Assembly (NCBI GenBank): GCA_031264395.1
Contig: JAISEB010000047.1
Location: 1 to 10,335, forward strand
DNA from: Treponema sp.
GTDB taxonomy: Bacteria; Spirochaetota; Spirochaetia; Treponematales; Breznakiellaceae
DNA: 10,335 nt
Reading direction: 5' to 3'
The notes below the pieces were generated by a model that was not told the origin of the DNA, did not search any database, and worked only from the letters and a program-made list of their open reading frames with translations. Below, piece by piece: positions 1 through 6,607 of this stretch. Made by a program: the position numbers and the translations under genes. Position 1 is the first letter of the stretch; each line of letters opens with the position of its first letter.

Positions 1-482
1 CCCGGGAGGAGTTTTATGACGCTCCCCGGTTCGGCAAGGTAATTACGGCCGTCCACGGCAACCGGAACTCTGGAAGATCTGTCAAGCTCTTTTTCGCCCG
101 CCGAACAGTACACCTGCACGTTAAGCGGGCCTCCCCCGCCCCGGTTTATGATGTCTTCCATTTTGCCCCTGTGGAAATGGTAGGGCGTAAGCTGTCCGGG
201 ACGCACAAGGAGGATTTTTTCCGCGTAGGTTTTTTTGCATGAAGGATCATGGGTATTTCCGTTCCGTATGGTAAAGAGAAAAAGCCCGAGCTTTTCATAA
301 TCGCCGCCGCCGAAGTCGGTTAAATCCCAGCCGAGCTGGTTTTTCCGTATTTCGCCGTATTCGCTTCCCTTTTGCCGCCAGTCTTCCGGGCTCCAGAAGG
401 CGAATGGCGGAAGGAAGAAATTCATTTTTTTGATGAATTCCTTCGCTTCCCGTATGTATCCGTTTATTTCAGAACGTCTCAT
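1..482 (-). CDS. D-lyxose isomerase family (D-lyxose/D-mannose ketol-isomerase), C-terminus cut by window edge
   Basis: The 160 visible residues resemble bacterial D-lyxose isomerases of the cupin type. They share the family's N-terminal pattern: MRRSEIN, then LPPFAFWSPEDW and LGWDLTDFG. A full cupin motif 1 is present: G96, five residues, H102-x-H104, four residues, E109, six residues, G116. In this family the two histidines and the glutamate bind the divalent metal. The fourth ligand, a later histidine, lies outside the window. Family members are about 225 residues, so roughly 65 are missing. Known enzymes interconvert D-lyxose and D-xylulose and also D-mannose and D-fructose, in the cytoplasm. 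The ATG lies one base after the stop of the alpha-mannosidase gene, so translation is probably coupled. Next to a mannosidase, mannose-to-fructose conversion is the likelier role (inference). The family call is firm; the physiological substrate is not. Confidence 0.9.
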   Translation of the reverse strand, partial: MRRSEINGYIREAKEFIKKMNFFLPPFAFWSPEDWRQKGSEYGEIRKNQLGWDLTDFGGGDYEKLGLFLFTIRNGNTHDPSCKKTYAEKILLVRPGQLTPYHFHRGKMEDIINRGGGGPLNVQVYCSAGEKELDRSSRVPVAVDGRNYLAEPGSVIKLLP

Positions 483-483
483 G

Positions 484-3201
484 TTACACTCCCAGTTTCA
501 GCGTTAGTACCCTGAACGGAGCGGCCTCGACGGCGAGCTTCCCGTTTTCAAGTTTCATCTCGCCAAGGGTTTCCTCGTTCATTCCCGCATTGTACACCTT
601 TTTAACCGGGATGTTAAATACCGCGTCTCCCTTTACCGTCTTTGTCGTGGTGTTGTAAAAACGGAGGATATATCCCTCTTCAAATTCGCACGGCTTGAAA
701 GCGGTGACGGTAAGGCCCGGGGGAAGGGAAACAAAGCTCTTTTCGGCGGGAAGGGAAGCCGCGCCTGAATCCGCCGGGGTAAACGGCAGGGGGAAAGGGG
801 GAAAGGCGAAGTTCCGCGCCTCGGCGCAGCTTTGCGAAGATTCCCAGTTTCCCGCGTGGGGGATGACGGAATATTCAAAAAGGTGTTTTCCTTTGCACTG
901 GCCTTCGGGCGCGAATACCAGCCACCCGCCCCTGTCTTTGCGGGTGCGCATGTTCCATTTGCTTATTTCCCCGACGCAGCGCAGAAGCGTAACGGCGATC
1001 ACCGACTGCTTTTCCTCGTTGTAGACCTCGTATTCGGGAAGTCCCCGGTTGGCGACGGTAAGCCCCCGCTCTCCGTCCGAGACGCTGCAGAATTCCTTTT
1101 GGGGATTTGTGGTAAACCATTCCTGCCACTGGGGGTCCTGCTTTTTTTCCACCGGCCTTGTATCAACGGAGAAGGCCCCGGCGCTTGCCGACGTTTCCGC
1201 CCTGATCCCCGCGGGGAAGAGGACCCGCAGGCGGTGATATTCCGCCCTGTTGTCAAATTCGGTTTCAAAGTCGACGCGGGGAATTCCGTTGTACAGGGTT
1301 ACCCTTGTGGTAAAGGCGCAGTCTAAAAGCCTTCCGCTCCGGCGCGCGTCCGTTTCCAGCACCGTTTCGGGAAGATGCATGATCCCCGATACGGCAAGGA
1401 CCTGCGACACGCTTCCCCTTTTTTCGGCGGTGATAACGATTGAATCGGGATCGGGATACACGAAGCTGTCGTAAAGCGGCGGGCAATAGGTGTATTCGTC
1501 GCCGCAGTCTCCCGAATCGGCAAGACGGCCTATGCCCGAATACAGAGCGCCCGTTTTCTTGTCGAGCACGTCAAGGCTGCCGTCTTTTCCGTTCGGGGTT
1601 ACTACGAAGAATTCGTTTTCGATACGCGGCGCGGCAATTTCTTCCCTGCCGCTTTTTCCTTCATAGACGGGGAGGAAACTTACCGTCTTGTACCCCATTG
1701 CGGGAATGTCTTTGGCGAGGAAGGTAACCGAACAGCGTATTGAGCAGTATTGATTGGGGAACGTGTAAGGGTTCAGTTTGAGTTTTCCCGTATACACTTC
1801 GGCCGAATTGAGCGTACAGGGTATTTCCCGATCCCCGTCAAAGGCCCGCACCGCGGCGGGAACGCTTCTGCCAAGAACGTCGTGGATTTTTGTTTTCCTT
1901 ACGGCCTTTGTGTCGGACGCGAGGGGCACGTCAAGATCGTTGAATTCCAGCCTTCCCATAAGCCTGGGCTCAAGATCGACGGTAACGGTAACGGGACTTG
2001 ATCTCACCTGCCCCGACGCGTTGAACAGGGCCGCGGCGTCCCGGCTTTTAAGGGTCTTTCCGCCGATGGCGCCGTAAAAGATTCCGCACCTGTCAAGCAG
2101 CGCCTCGCCTATTTCCCTGACCTGGTTGTACCGGTACAGCATGTCCCTGTGTACTTCGTCAATGCTGCACCCGCAGATGCTGTCGTGGGGCATGTTCTGA
2201 AGAAGATGGCGCCATGCCTCAAGTATCAGTTCTTTTGGGTACGCATAGCCCTGAAAGGCGGCAATGCTGTGTATGGGTTCGACAATGTCAAGAAGAAGCC
2301 TTTCACATTCAAAATTTAACTGTTTCAGGTACATGCGGGTTGAAATGGTGGAGGTAAGAAGAATCGCCGTGTGGGTACCCATCATCTCGCCCTTTACGGT
2401 CTTGAGATTTTTTCCCTCTAGTTTTTCACAAAGATCGGTAAAGAATTTTTCCAGCGTCGTATGAACGATTTTTCCGTTCCTCATCCGTTCATTCGCGCCT
2501 TTTATTACTTTTGAAAGATAGGGAACCGCCTCAAGATGATCCCCTCCGTTGCTCATGTACAGAATATTGGTGTTTGCGTTTGAGGAAAAATCGTCTATGT
2601 ACCTGTCGAGCCTTGCGGCAAGCACATCAGGATCGTCGGGGAATTCCGCGCCTGTTGAATAGCCCTTGGGCATGAGGTTCACAAGAATCTTTGAGCCGTC
2701 GGGGGCTTCCCAGCAGAATTCGTTCTTGTCTATTTCTTCCGTAGCCCCGCGCCAGAAGGTCATCCATTTCATGCCGAGCCCGCTTAATATCTGGGGCATC
2801 TGCGAAGGATGCCCGAAGGAATCGGGAAGGTATCCTATGTTCATTTTTTTGCCGCCGAACTTCCGTACAAGACGTTCCCCCATGAGCCAGTTGCGTATGT
2901 GGGCCTCGCCTGAAATAAGCACTTCGTCGGGAAGCACGTACCAGGGCCCGATAACAAGACGCCCGGAATCCACGAATTTTTTTATCCGTTCAAATTGCTC
3001 GGGCTTTACGGCAAGGTAATCTTCAATAGGGATCATCTGCCCGTCCATCATAAATGAAACGTACTGGGGATCTTTTTCAAGAATGTCAAGAAGATTGTCC
3101 ATGAGCTTGACAAGACGGACGCGGAAATTCTGGAAATTGAGATACCATTCACGATCCCAATGGGTTTTTGACACCGCGTAAACAACTTTTGCCTCAGACA
3201 T
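484..3201 (-). CDS. GH38 family alpha-mannosidase, cytoplasmic
   Basis: This 905-residue protein is a class II alpha-mannosidase that hydrolyses alpha-mannosidic bonds with retention of configuration. The N-terminal catalytic domain (about residues 5-270) opens with SKTHWDREWY, giving the zinc ligands H14 and D16. The nucleophile and zinc ligand D127 lies in GYLPDSFGH. D221 in SNGGDH is a candidate acid/base, and H339 in NMPHDS is the expected fourth zinc ligand. A helical middle domain (about 275-355) and beta-rich C-terminal domains follow, and the length is normal for bacteria. There is no signal peptide, so it acts in the cytoplasm. The motifs look closest to the MngB (phosphomannosylglycerate hydrolase) type of bacterial GH38, but no phosphotransferase genes are nearby. 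An unphosphorylated mannoside delivered by the adjoining ABC importer is therefore more likely (inference). The start has a GGAGG ribosome site (3208-3212) six bases upstream. The gene follows the permease gene by 33 nt. Confidence 0.95.
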   Translation of the reverse strand: MSEAKVVYAVSKTHWDREWYLNFQNFRVRLVKLMDNLLDILEKDPQYVSFMMDGQMIPIEDYLAVKPEQFERIKKFVDSGRLVIGPWYVLPDEVLISGEAHIRNWLMGERLVRKFGGKKMNIGYLPDSFGHPSQMPQILSGLGMKWMTFWRGATEEIDKNEFCWEAPDGSKILVNLMPKGYSTGAEFPDDPDVLAARLDRYIDDFSSNANTNILYMSNGGDHLEAVPYLSKVIKGANERMRNGKIVHTTLEKFFTDLCEKLEGKNLKTVKGEMMGTHTAILLTSTISTRMYLKQLNFECERLLLDIVEPIHSIAAFQGYAYPKELILEAWRHLLQNMPHDSICGCSIDEVHRDMLYRYNQVREIGEALLDRCGIFYGAIGGKTLKSRDAAALFNASGQVRSSPVTVTVDLEPRLMGRLEFNDLDVPLASDTKAVRKTKIHDVLGRSVPAAVRAFDGDREIPCTLNSAEVYTGKLKLNPYTFPNQYCSIRCSVTFLAKDIPAMGYKTVSFLPVYEGKSGREEIAAPRIENEFFVVTPNGKDGSLDVLDKKTGALYSGIGRLADSGDCGDEYTYCPPLYDSFVYPDPDSIVITAEKRGSVSQVLAVSGIMHLPETVLETDARRSGRLLDCAFTTRVTLYNGIPRVDFETEFDNRAEYHRLRVLFPAGIRAETSASAGAFSVDTRPVEKKQDPQWQEWFTTNPQKEFCSVSDGERGLTVANRGLPEYEVYNEEKQSVIAVTLLRCVGEISKWNMRTRKDRGGWLVFAPEGQCKGKHLFEYSVIPHAGNWESSQSCAEARNFAFPPFPLPFTPADSGAASLPAEKSFVSLPPGLTVTAFKPCEFEEGYILRFYNTTTKTVKGDAVFNIPVKKVYNAGMNEETLGEMKLENGKLAVEAAPFRVLTLKLGV

Positions 3202-3234
3202 GATAAGCCTCCGCTATGTTGGTAAAGGGCAATA

Positions 3235-4083
3235 CTACCCCTTAATCGCCCCCGCCGTCATTGCGGAAACGATGAATTTTTGCAGTATGACAAAGAGAAC
3301 GATCGTGGGCGCGATGGCTACCACGCTTCCGGCCGCGAGGAACTGTGTGTTGATGCTGGTCAGCGACGACTGCAGGTTGACAAGGGACACGGACACGGGC
3401 ATCTTGGCCGGGGCGCTTATCAGGATATAGGGCACCACAAACTGGCTCCAGCTGCTTATGAACACGAGGAGGGAAGCCGAGAAAAGGCCGGGGGTAATGA
3501 CGGGCAGGAGTACGCGGGTTACTATCTGCATCCGGTTACAGCCGTCGATGGTTGCGGCCTCGTCAAGCTGGACAGGAATGGTGTCAAGAAATCCGCGTAT
3601 GAACCACACCTGAAACGGAATAGAAACGGCAATGTAAATGGCGATGAGGCCGAAGTACGAATTGAGGAGTCCTATTCTGGAAAAATAACGGTAAAGGGGA
3701 ATGAGCATGACGATGGGGGATATCATCTGGAAGAGGAGTATCGAAAACTGCAGAACGCGGCTCAGGGCAAATTTGATCCGCGAAAAAGCGTAGGCCGCCG
3801 GTATGGTTATCAAAAGGGTTCCCACAACCGTGACGATGGTAATGTAAAAAGAATTGCGCACCCCCGCGAAGATGTTGTACTGGTTGATGACATAGCCGTA
3901 ATTTTTAAGGTAAAGGGAGCCCGGCAGGATTTTCGGGGGAAAACGGTACAGTTCCTGCATGGTCTTGAAGCTCAGGGAAACGGTCCAGACCACGGGAAAC
4001 AGAAAAAAGACCGCGATAAGAACAAAAAACACATACAGAAAAAACCGCGACAGGACCTTTCCGCCTTTTCCCCGTCTTTTCAT
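3235..4083 (-). CDS. ABC sugar transporter permease, MalG-like (CUT1)
   Basis: This 282-residue inner-membrane protein is the second permease subunit of a carbohydrate importer. A basic N-terminus precedes the first membrane helix (about 13-35). Further hydrophobic segments lie near 80-100, 112-132, 142-162, 200-225 and 250-275, matching the six-helix MalG layout. The cytoplasmic EAA loop that contacts the ATPase is clear: E175-A176-A177, G181, then L193-P194. MalG-type permeases usually end just after a short basic/glycine tail, as here (AGAIKG). Its GGGG-rich ribosome site lies within the last codons of the upstream permease gene, whose stop is only 2 nt away, so translation is probably coupled. 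The pairing with a MalF-like subunit and a lipoprotein binding protein places it in the CUT1 family (di- and oligosaccharides, glycosides). The substrate is inferred from the adjacent mannosidase. Confidence 0.93.
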   Translation of the reverse strand: MKRRGKGGKVLSRFFLYVFFVLIAVFFLFPVVWTVSLSFKTMQELYRFPPKILPGSLYLKNYGYVINQYNIFAGVRNSFYITIVTVVGTLLITIPAAYAFSRIKFALSRVLQFSILLFQMISPIVMLIPLYRYFSRIGLLNSYFGLIAIYIAVSIPFQVWFIRGFLDTIPVQLDEAATIDGCNRMQIVTRVLLPVITPGLFSASLLVFISSWSQFVVPYILISAPAKMPVSVSLVNLQSSLTSINTQFLAAGSVVAIAPTIVLFVILQKFIVSAMTAGAIKG

Positions 4084-4085
4084 TT

Positions 4086-4997
4086 TTATTCCCCCCTTGC
4101 CACGAACCGTATGTAAAACAGGGACATGATGATGTTTATAAACAAAAGGATAACGGCCATGGCGCTGCCCTGCCCAAGATTGTACATGCTGAATATGCGG
4201 TTGTAAACGCCCAGCACCAGCACCTCGGTACTGCGTCCCGGCCCTCCGCCTGTCAGGGACATGACCATGTCAAACGTGTTAAAGGTGTTAATGATATTCA
4301 GAAGAATGTTGACGGTAATAACGGAACGCATGGAAGGAAGGATAATGTGCCAGAGGCGGCTCCACATGTTCGCCCCGTCTATGTAGCCCGCCTCGATAAC
4401 ATCCCGGGAAACGGTTTTGAGCCCCGCGTACAGAAGGATCATGCTCTGGGCTGTTCCCCGCCATACATTAGCTACGGAAACCGAAATGATGGCGTGATTG
4501 GGGTTCGACAAAAAGTCCACCATGGATACGCCGAAAAGTGAAAGACCGTAATTGAAGATGCCGGAAGGTGATTCTTCCAGCATGATTTTCCAGATGACGC
4601 CTATAACTACGCCGGGTATGGCCCAGGAAATAAGGGCTATGGTGCGGGTAACAAGCGTGCCCTTCGCCCTTCCCCTTTCCCCGTGGTCCACCGCGTAGGC
4701 AATCGCGAAACCAAGGAGGAACTGAAACACAACGCTTATTGAAACAAAGATAAAGGTGCGCCGGAGGGACTGATAAAAAGCCTGGGAGGTAAAAACATTT
4801 ATATAGGAGCGGAACGTGTAAACATATTCGTTTGAAGTCATCTTCGCGTCGGTAAAACTGTAGCGGACAACGTCAATGACAGGATAAAGGTAAAAACAAA
4901 AAAGCACAACAAGAAGCGGCAAGAGCCATAACAAAGGCCCCCGCACGAGGCGGCGCGGAAAACCCGCTTTTGAAAGGACTGTGGCGTTACTCCGCAT
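4086..4997 (-). CDS. ABC sugar transporter permease, MalF-like (CUT1)
   Basis: This 303-residue inner-membrane protein is the first permease subunit of the importer. The first helix is about residues 21-43, and a periplasmic segment (about 44-78) follows. Further helices lie near 80-103, 115-140, 168-192, 225-247 and 275-298. The EAA loop reads E202-A203-G204, G208, then L220-P221; glycine in place of the second alanine is common in MalF-type subunits. The LTGGGPG motif near residues 248-254 is typical of CUT1 MalF-like permeases. Members of this class lack the large periplasmic insert of E. coli MalF, and so does this one. The ATG has an AGGAG ribosome site eight bases upstream. It is separated from the binding-protein gene by 65 nt that include a stem-loop, and I see no separate promoter there, so expression depends on read-through from the binding-protein gene. 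Confidence 0.93.
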   Translation of the reverse strand: MRSNATVLSKAGFPRRLVRGPLLWLLPLLVVLFCFYLYPVIDVVRYSFTDAKMTSNEYVYTFRSYINVFTSQAFYQSLRRTFIFVSISVVFQFLLGFAIAYAVDHGERGRAKGTLVTRTIALISWAIPGVVIGVIWKIMLEESPSGIFNYGLSLFGVSMVDFLSNPNHAIISVSVANVWRGTAQSMILLYAGLKTVSRDVIEAGYIDGANMWSRLWHIILPSMRSVITVNILLNIINTFNTFDMVMSLTGGGPGRSTEVLVLGVYNRIFSMYNLGQGSAMAVILLFINIIMSLFYIRFVARGE

Positions 4998-5020
4998 TGG
5001 GCAAGCTCCTGTACGGGAAA

Positions 5021-5054
5021 TAAAAAGGCGTCCCCTCTATCCCGGCGACGCCTT
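5021..5054 (-). terminator. Stem-loop with T-tract after the binding-protein gene (probable partial terminator)
   Basis: Read on the minus strand, an 8-bp perfect stem AAGGCGTC / GACGCCTT (plus-strand arms at 5047-5054 and 5025-5032) encloses a 14-nt loop. It is followed at once by TTTATTT, giving a run of U residues in the RNA. It begins 8 nt after the TAG stop of the binding-protein gene and ends well before the MalF-like start. This is the form of an intrinsic terminator. The permease genes have no visible promoter of their own, so it is best read as a leaky terminator or 3'-end stabiliser that sets a high binding-protein to permease ratio, as known in other ABC importer operons. Confidence 0.7.
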
Positions 5055-5062
5055 GTACGGTA

Positions 5063-6394
5063 CTACTGCGAGATGTTCTGCGACATGATCCTTAACGCCG
5101 CTTCAGGCGTTGCCGCTCCGGTAATGACATCGGAAATGGCTACCTGGAATTCCTGCGAAATGGCGGGGTATATTTCCACGCCGGGGCGGACCCTTGCGAA
5201 TTCAAGCTCTTTCGCGTAGGCCACAAGAACGGGATCGTTTTTGAAAAAATCCGACTTTTCATAAATCGTGGATCTGCAGGGAAGCTGTCCGGAGATGGAG
5301 CTGTACTCGTCCATCGCCGCGTCGTCGATGTAGCAGCTGATGGCGAAATCGGCGGCCAGCTTGCGTTTTTGATCGTCTTTGGTGAACACCGCCAGTGTCC
5401 ATCCGCCGGCGGTGGAGACGCGCTTTCCTCCCTGCGGCATGGGAATCTGGGCAAGGCCCCAGGTGTCGGAAAATTCCTTGTCGCCCATGATGGTCCTTAA
5501 CTGGGAAGAAAGCCAGCTTCCGCCCACAAACATGGCTACCTTTCCCGCGACAACTTCGTTGTTCATGTCGCTGTCGGTACCGAAGGTGGTAACCCGCGCC
5601 GGAGAAATGCCCGAGTCAATGGTCCGTTTAAGGAACGCGAGGGTGTTCAAGAGATAGGTACGGTTGTTTCCCTGATCGAAAACAGGGTTTCCGCTGCCGT
5701 CCACCAAAGATCCGCCCTGGGACCAGAACCACGGAAGTATGTCGCAGGACGTGGTTTCGTTGCGTCCGGCGGGATAAAGAAGGGGAGTGTAGTCCTTTGC
5801 CTTGAGTTCCTGGCCCAGGGAGAACAGTTCTTCCCATGTTTTAGGCGGATTGGGTACGAGCGCCTTGTTGTAATAAAGCACGCGCACATCGGTAGTGTGC
5901 CAGAGGGCCACGAATTTTCCGTTGTACGTTACGCCTTCCTGGGCAAAGGGAAACCAGGACGCCTTGTCAATGCCTTTTTCGGCAAGCACGTCGTCCAGCG
6001 GCTGGAGGTACTGCTTGAAGTTGGGAAGCACAAAAGAGTCCACTTCCGCGAAGTCGGGGGCGTTCCCGTCCGCCGCCTGGATAAGCAGCTTGCCCATGGA
6101 ATCATTGATGTTGACGCTTTGGGCGACCGGCACGATTTTGACATCGGGGTGAGCTTCCGCCCAGGCCCTTGCCTTCTTTTCAAAATAGGAAGCTACGCCG
6201 CTGTCGGTTGAAGTGAGCCAGTGACCGGGATCGGGCTGAAAGGTAATTTCGATGGGAGCGTCGGCCCGCCCGACCATCTGGTTATTTACCACAATCGCCT
6301 GACTGCCCGAAGTTCCGGACTGTTTCCCGCCGCATGACACGAAGGCCGCGCAGAGAATAGCCGCGGTCAGAATAAACAACGCCTGTTTCTTCAT
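5063..6394 (-). CDS. ABC transporter sugar-binding lipoprotein (CUT1 type)
   Basis: This 443-residue protein captures the sugar outside the inner membrane and hands it to the two permeases. The N-terminus is a lipoprotein signal: MKK, a hydrophobic stretch, then FVSC with the lipidated cysteine at residue 21. Phenylalanine at -3 is atypical for E. coli but acceptable in spirochaetes, whose lipoboxes are looser. The mature part has the family-1 extracellular binding-protein pattern: PDVKIVPV, GNAPDFAEVD, a YYNKALV then PKTWEEL motif around residues 200-215, and VAMFVGGSWL further on. I chose the ATG at 6394 because the signal peptide begins correctly there and an AGGAGG site (6405-6410) lies 10 nt upstream. 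An in-frame ATG at 6430 would add 12 residues and also has a G-rich site upstream. It is the first gene of the operon, divergent from the sensor kinase. The ligand is not readable from sequence; a mannoside is inferred from context. Confidence 0.93.
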   Translation of the reverse strand: MKKQALFILTAAILCAAFVSCGGKQSGTSGSQAIVVNNQMVGRADAPIEITFQPDPGHWLTSTDSGVASYFEKKARAWAEAHPDVKIVPVAQSVNINDSMGKLLIQAADGNAPDFAEVDSFVLPNFKQYLQPLDDVLAEKGIDKASWFPFAQEGVTYNGKFVALWHTTDVRVLYYNKALVPNPPKTWEELFSLGQELKAKDYTPLLYPAGRNETTSCDILPWFWSQGGSLVDGSGNPVFDQGNNRTYLLNTLAFLKRTIDSGISPARVTTFGTDSDMNNEVVAGKVAMFVGGSWLSSQLRTIMGDKEFSDTWGLAQIPMPQGGKRVSTAGGWTLAVFTKDDQKRKLAADFAISCYIDDAAMDEYSSISGQLPCRSTIYEKSDFFKNDPVLVAYAKELEFARVRPGVEIYPAISQEFQVAISDVITGAATPEAALRIMSQNISQ

Positions 6395-6404
6395 AAATCT
6401 GAAT

Positions 6405-6410
6405 CCTCCT
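6405..6410 (-). promoter_or_regulatory. Ribosome binding site deciding the binding-protein start
   Basis: AGGAGG on the minus strand lies 10 nt before the ATG at 6394, which begins a normal lipoprotein signal peptide. It lies inside the reading frame of the longer alternative that starts at 6430, whose extra 12 codons include rare-looking CTA, TCT, TCA and AGA. This supports the shorter start. Confidence 0.6.
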
Positions 6411-6450
6411 GAAAATAGATTAGAGTCCATATAATAATCCCCCTTCTTTT

Positions 6451-6470
6451 TCCGCCTGTACAGGATCGGA
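6451..6470. promoter_or_regulatory. Palindrome, candidate operator
   Basis: CCTGTACAGG (6455-6464) is a perfect 10-bp palindrome. It is flanked by TCCG on the left and CGGA on the right, which are also complementary, with two extra bases on the right side. It lies 57-76 bp upstream of the binding-protein ATG, where it could be an operator for that promoter or form an RNA hairpin in its leader. No regulator can be named from sequence. Confidence 0.4.
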
Positions 6471-6531
6471 TTTTGTATTATGTGTGTTTTTTCATGGGCC
6501 GCCTGCAATAAATTGTAAACTGCTTGAGGCT

Positions 6532-6556
6532 GTTCCAAAACTTCAGTTTTTGGAAC
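6532..6556. promoter_or_regulatory. 9-bp inverted repeat, candidate operator
   Basis: GTTCCAAAA (6532-6540) and TTTTGGAAC (6548-6556) form a perfect 9-bp inverted repeat with a 7-bp spacer. It lies near the middle of the divergent region, 52-76 bp upstream of the kinase start. Neither strand has a T-run following it, so it is not a typical terminator. Position suggests a protein-binding site serving one or both promoters (inference). Confidence 0.5.
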
Positions 6557-6572
6557 AAACCCGCTTTATTGT

Positions 6573-6601
6573 TTGCTTTTTTTACGGGGGTGTGGAATAA
6601 T
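6573..6601 (+). promoter_or_regulatory. Candidate sigma-70-type promoter for the sensor kinase gene
   Basis: TTGCTT (6573-6578) and AATAAT (6596-6601) are separated by 17 bp; AATAAT differs from the consensus -10 only at its first base. Transcription would start about 6-7 nt downstream, at or next to the chosen kinase ATG (6608). That would give a leaderless mRNA, in keeping with the absence of a good ribosome site there. It is weakly supported, because AT-rich DNA produces such matches by chance. Confidence 0.3.
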
Positions 6602-6607
6602 GTTTCT

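Larger units (their letters stand above)
6395..6607. other. Divergent intergenic regulatory region
   Basis: This 213-bp AT-rich spacer separates the sugar-uptake operon (leftward) from the two-component system (rightward), so both promoters should lie here. It holds two inverted repeats and one candidate rightward promoter, listed separately. For the leftward operon I see only weak promoter candidates: TTTACA (plus 6514-6519) with a poor -10, and CATAAT (plus 6477-6482) with TTGCAG at an over-long 20-nt spacing. No RNA gene or small coding region is convincing. Confidence 0.6.

Noticed and set aside
832..1326. Open frame of 164 codons on the plus strand inside the mannosidase gene
   Set aside because: It is antisense to a clear GH38 gene with intact motifs, has no recognisable protein features, and is a shadow of GC-rich codon use.
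3280..4116. Long plus-strand open frame opposite the MalG-like permease
   Set aside because: Its translation is highly charged and low in hydrophobic order, as expected from the complement of a membrane protein; the permease frame has the EAA motif and helices.
6395..6538. N-terminal extension of the binding protein from a TTG codon at 6538
   Set aside because: It would place 48 residues before an otherwise normal lipoprotein signal peptide and overlap the regulatory repeats.
6532..6556. Inverted repeat as an intrinsic terminator
   Set aside because: No T-run follows on either strand and it lies between divergent genes where no transcript needs to end.
6524..6607. N-terminal extension of the sensor kinase from a TTG codon
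   Set aside because: The 28 extra residues would cover the inverted repeat and promoter-like sequence, have no ribosome site, and are not like a kinase N-terminus.
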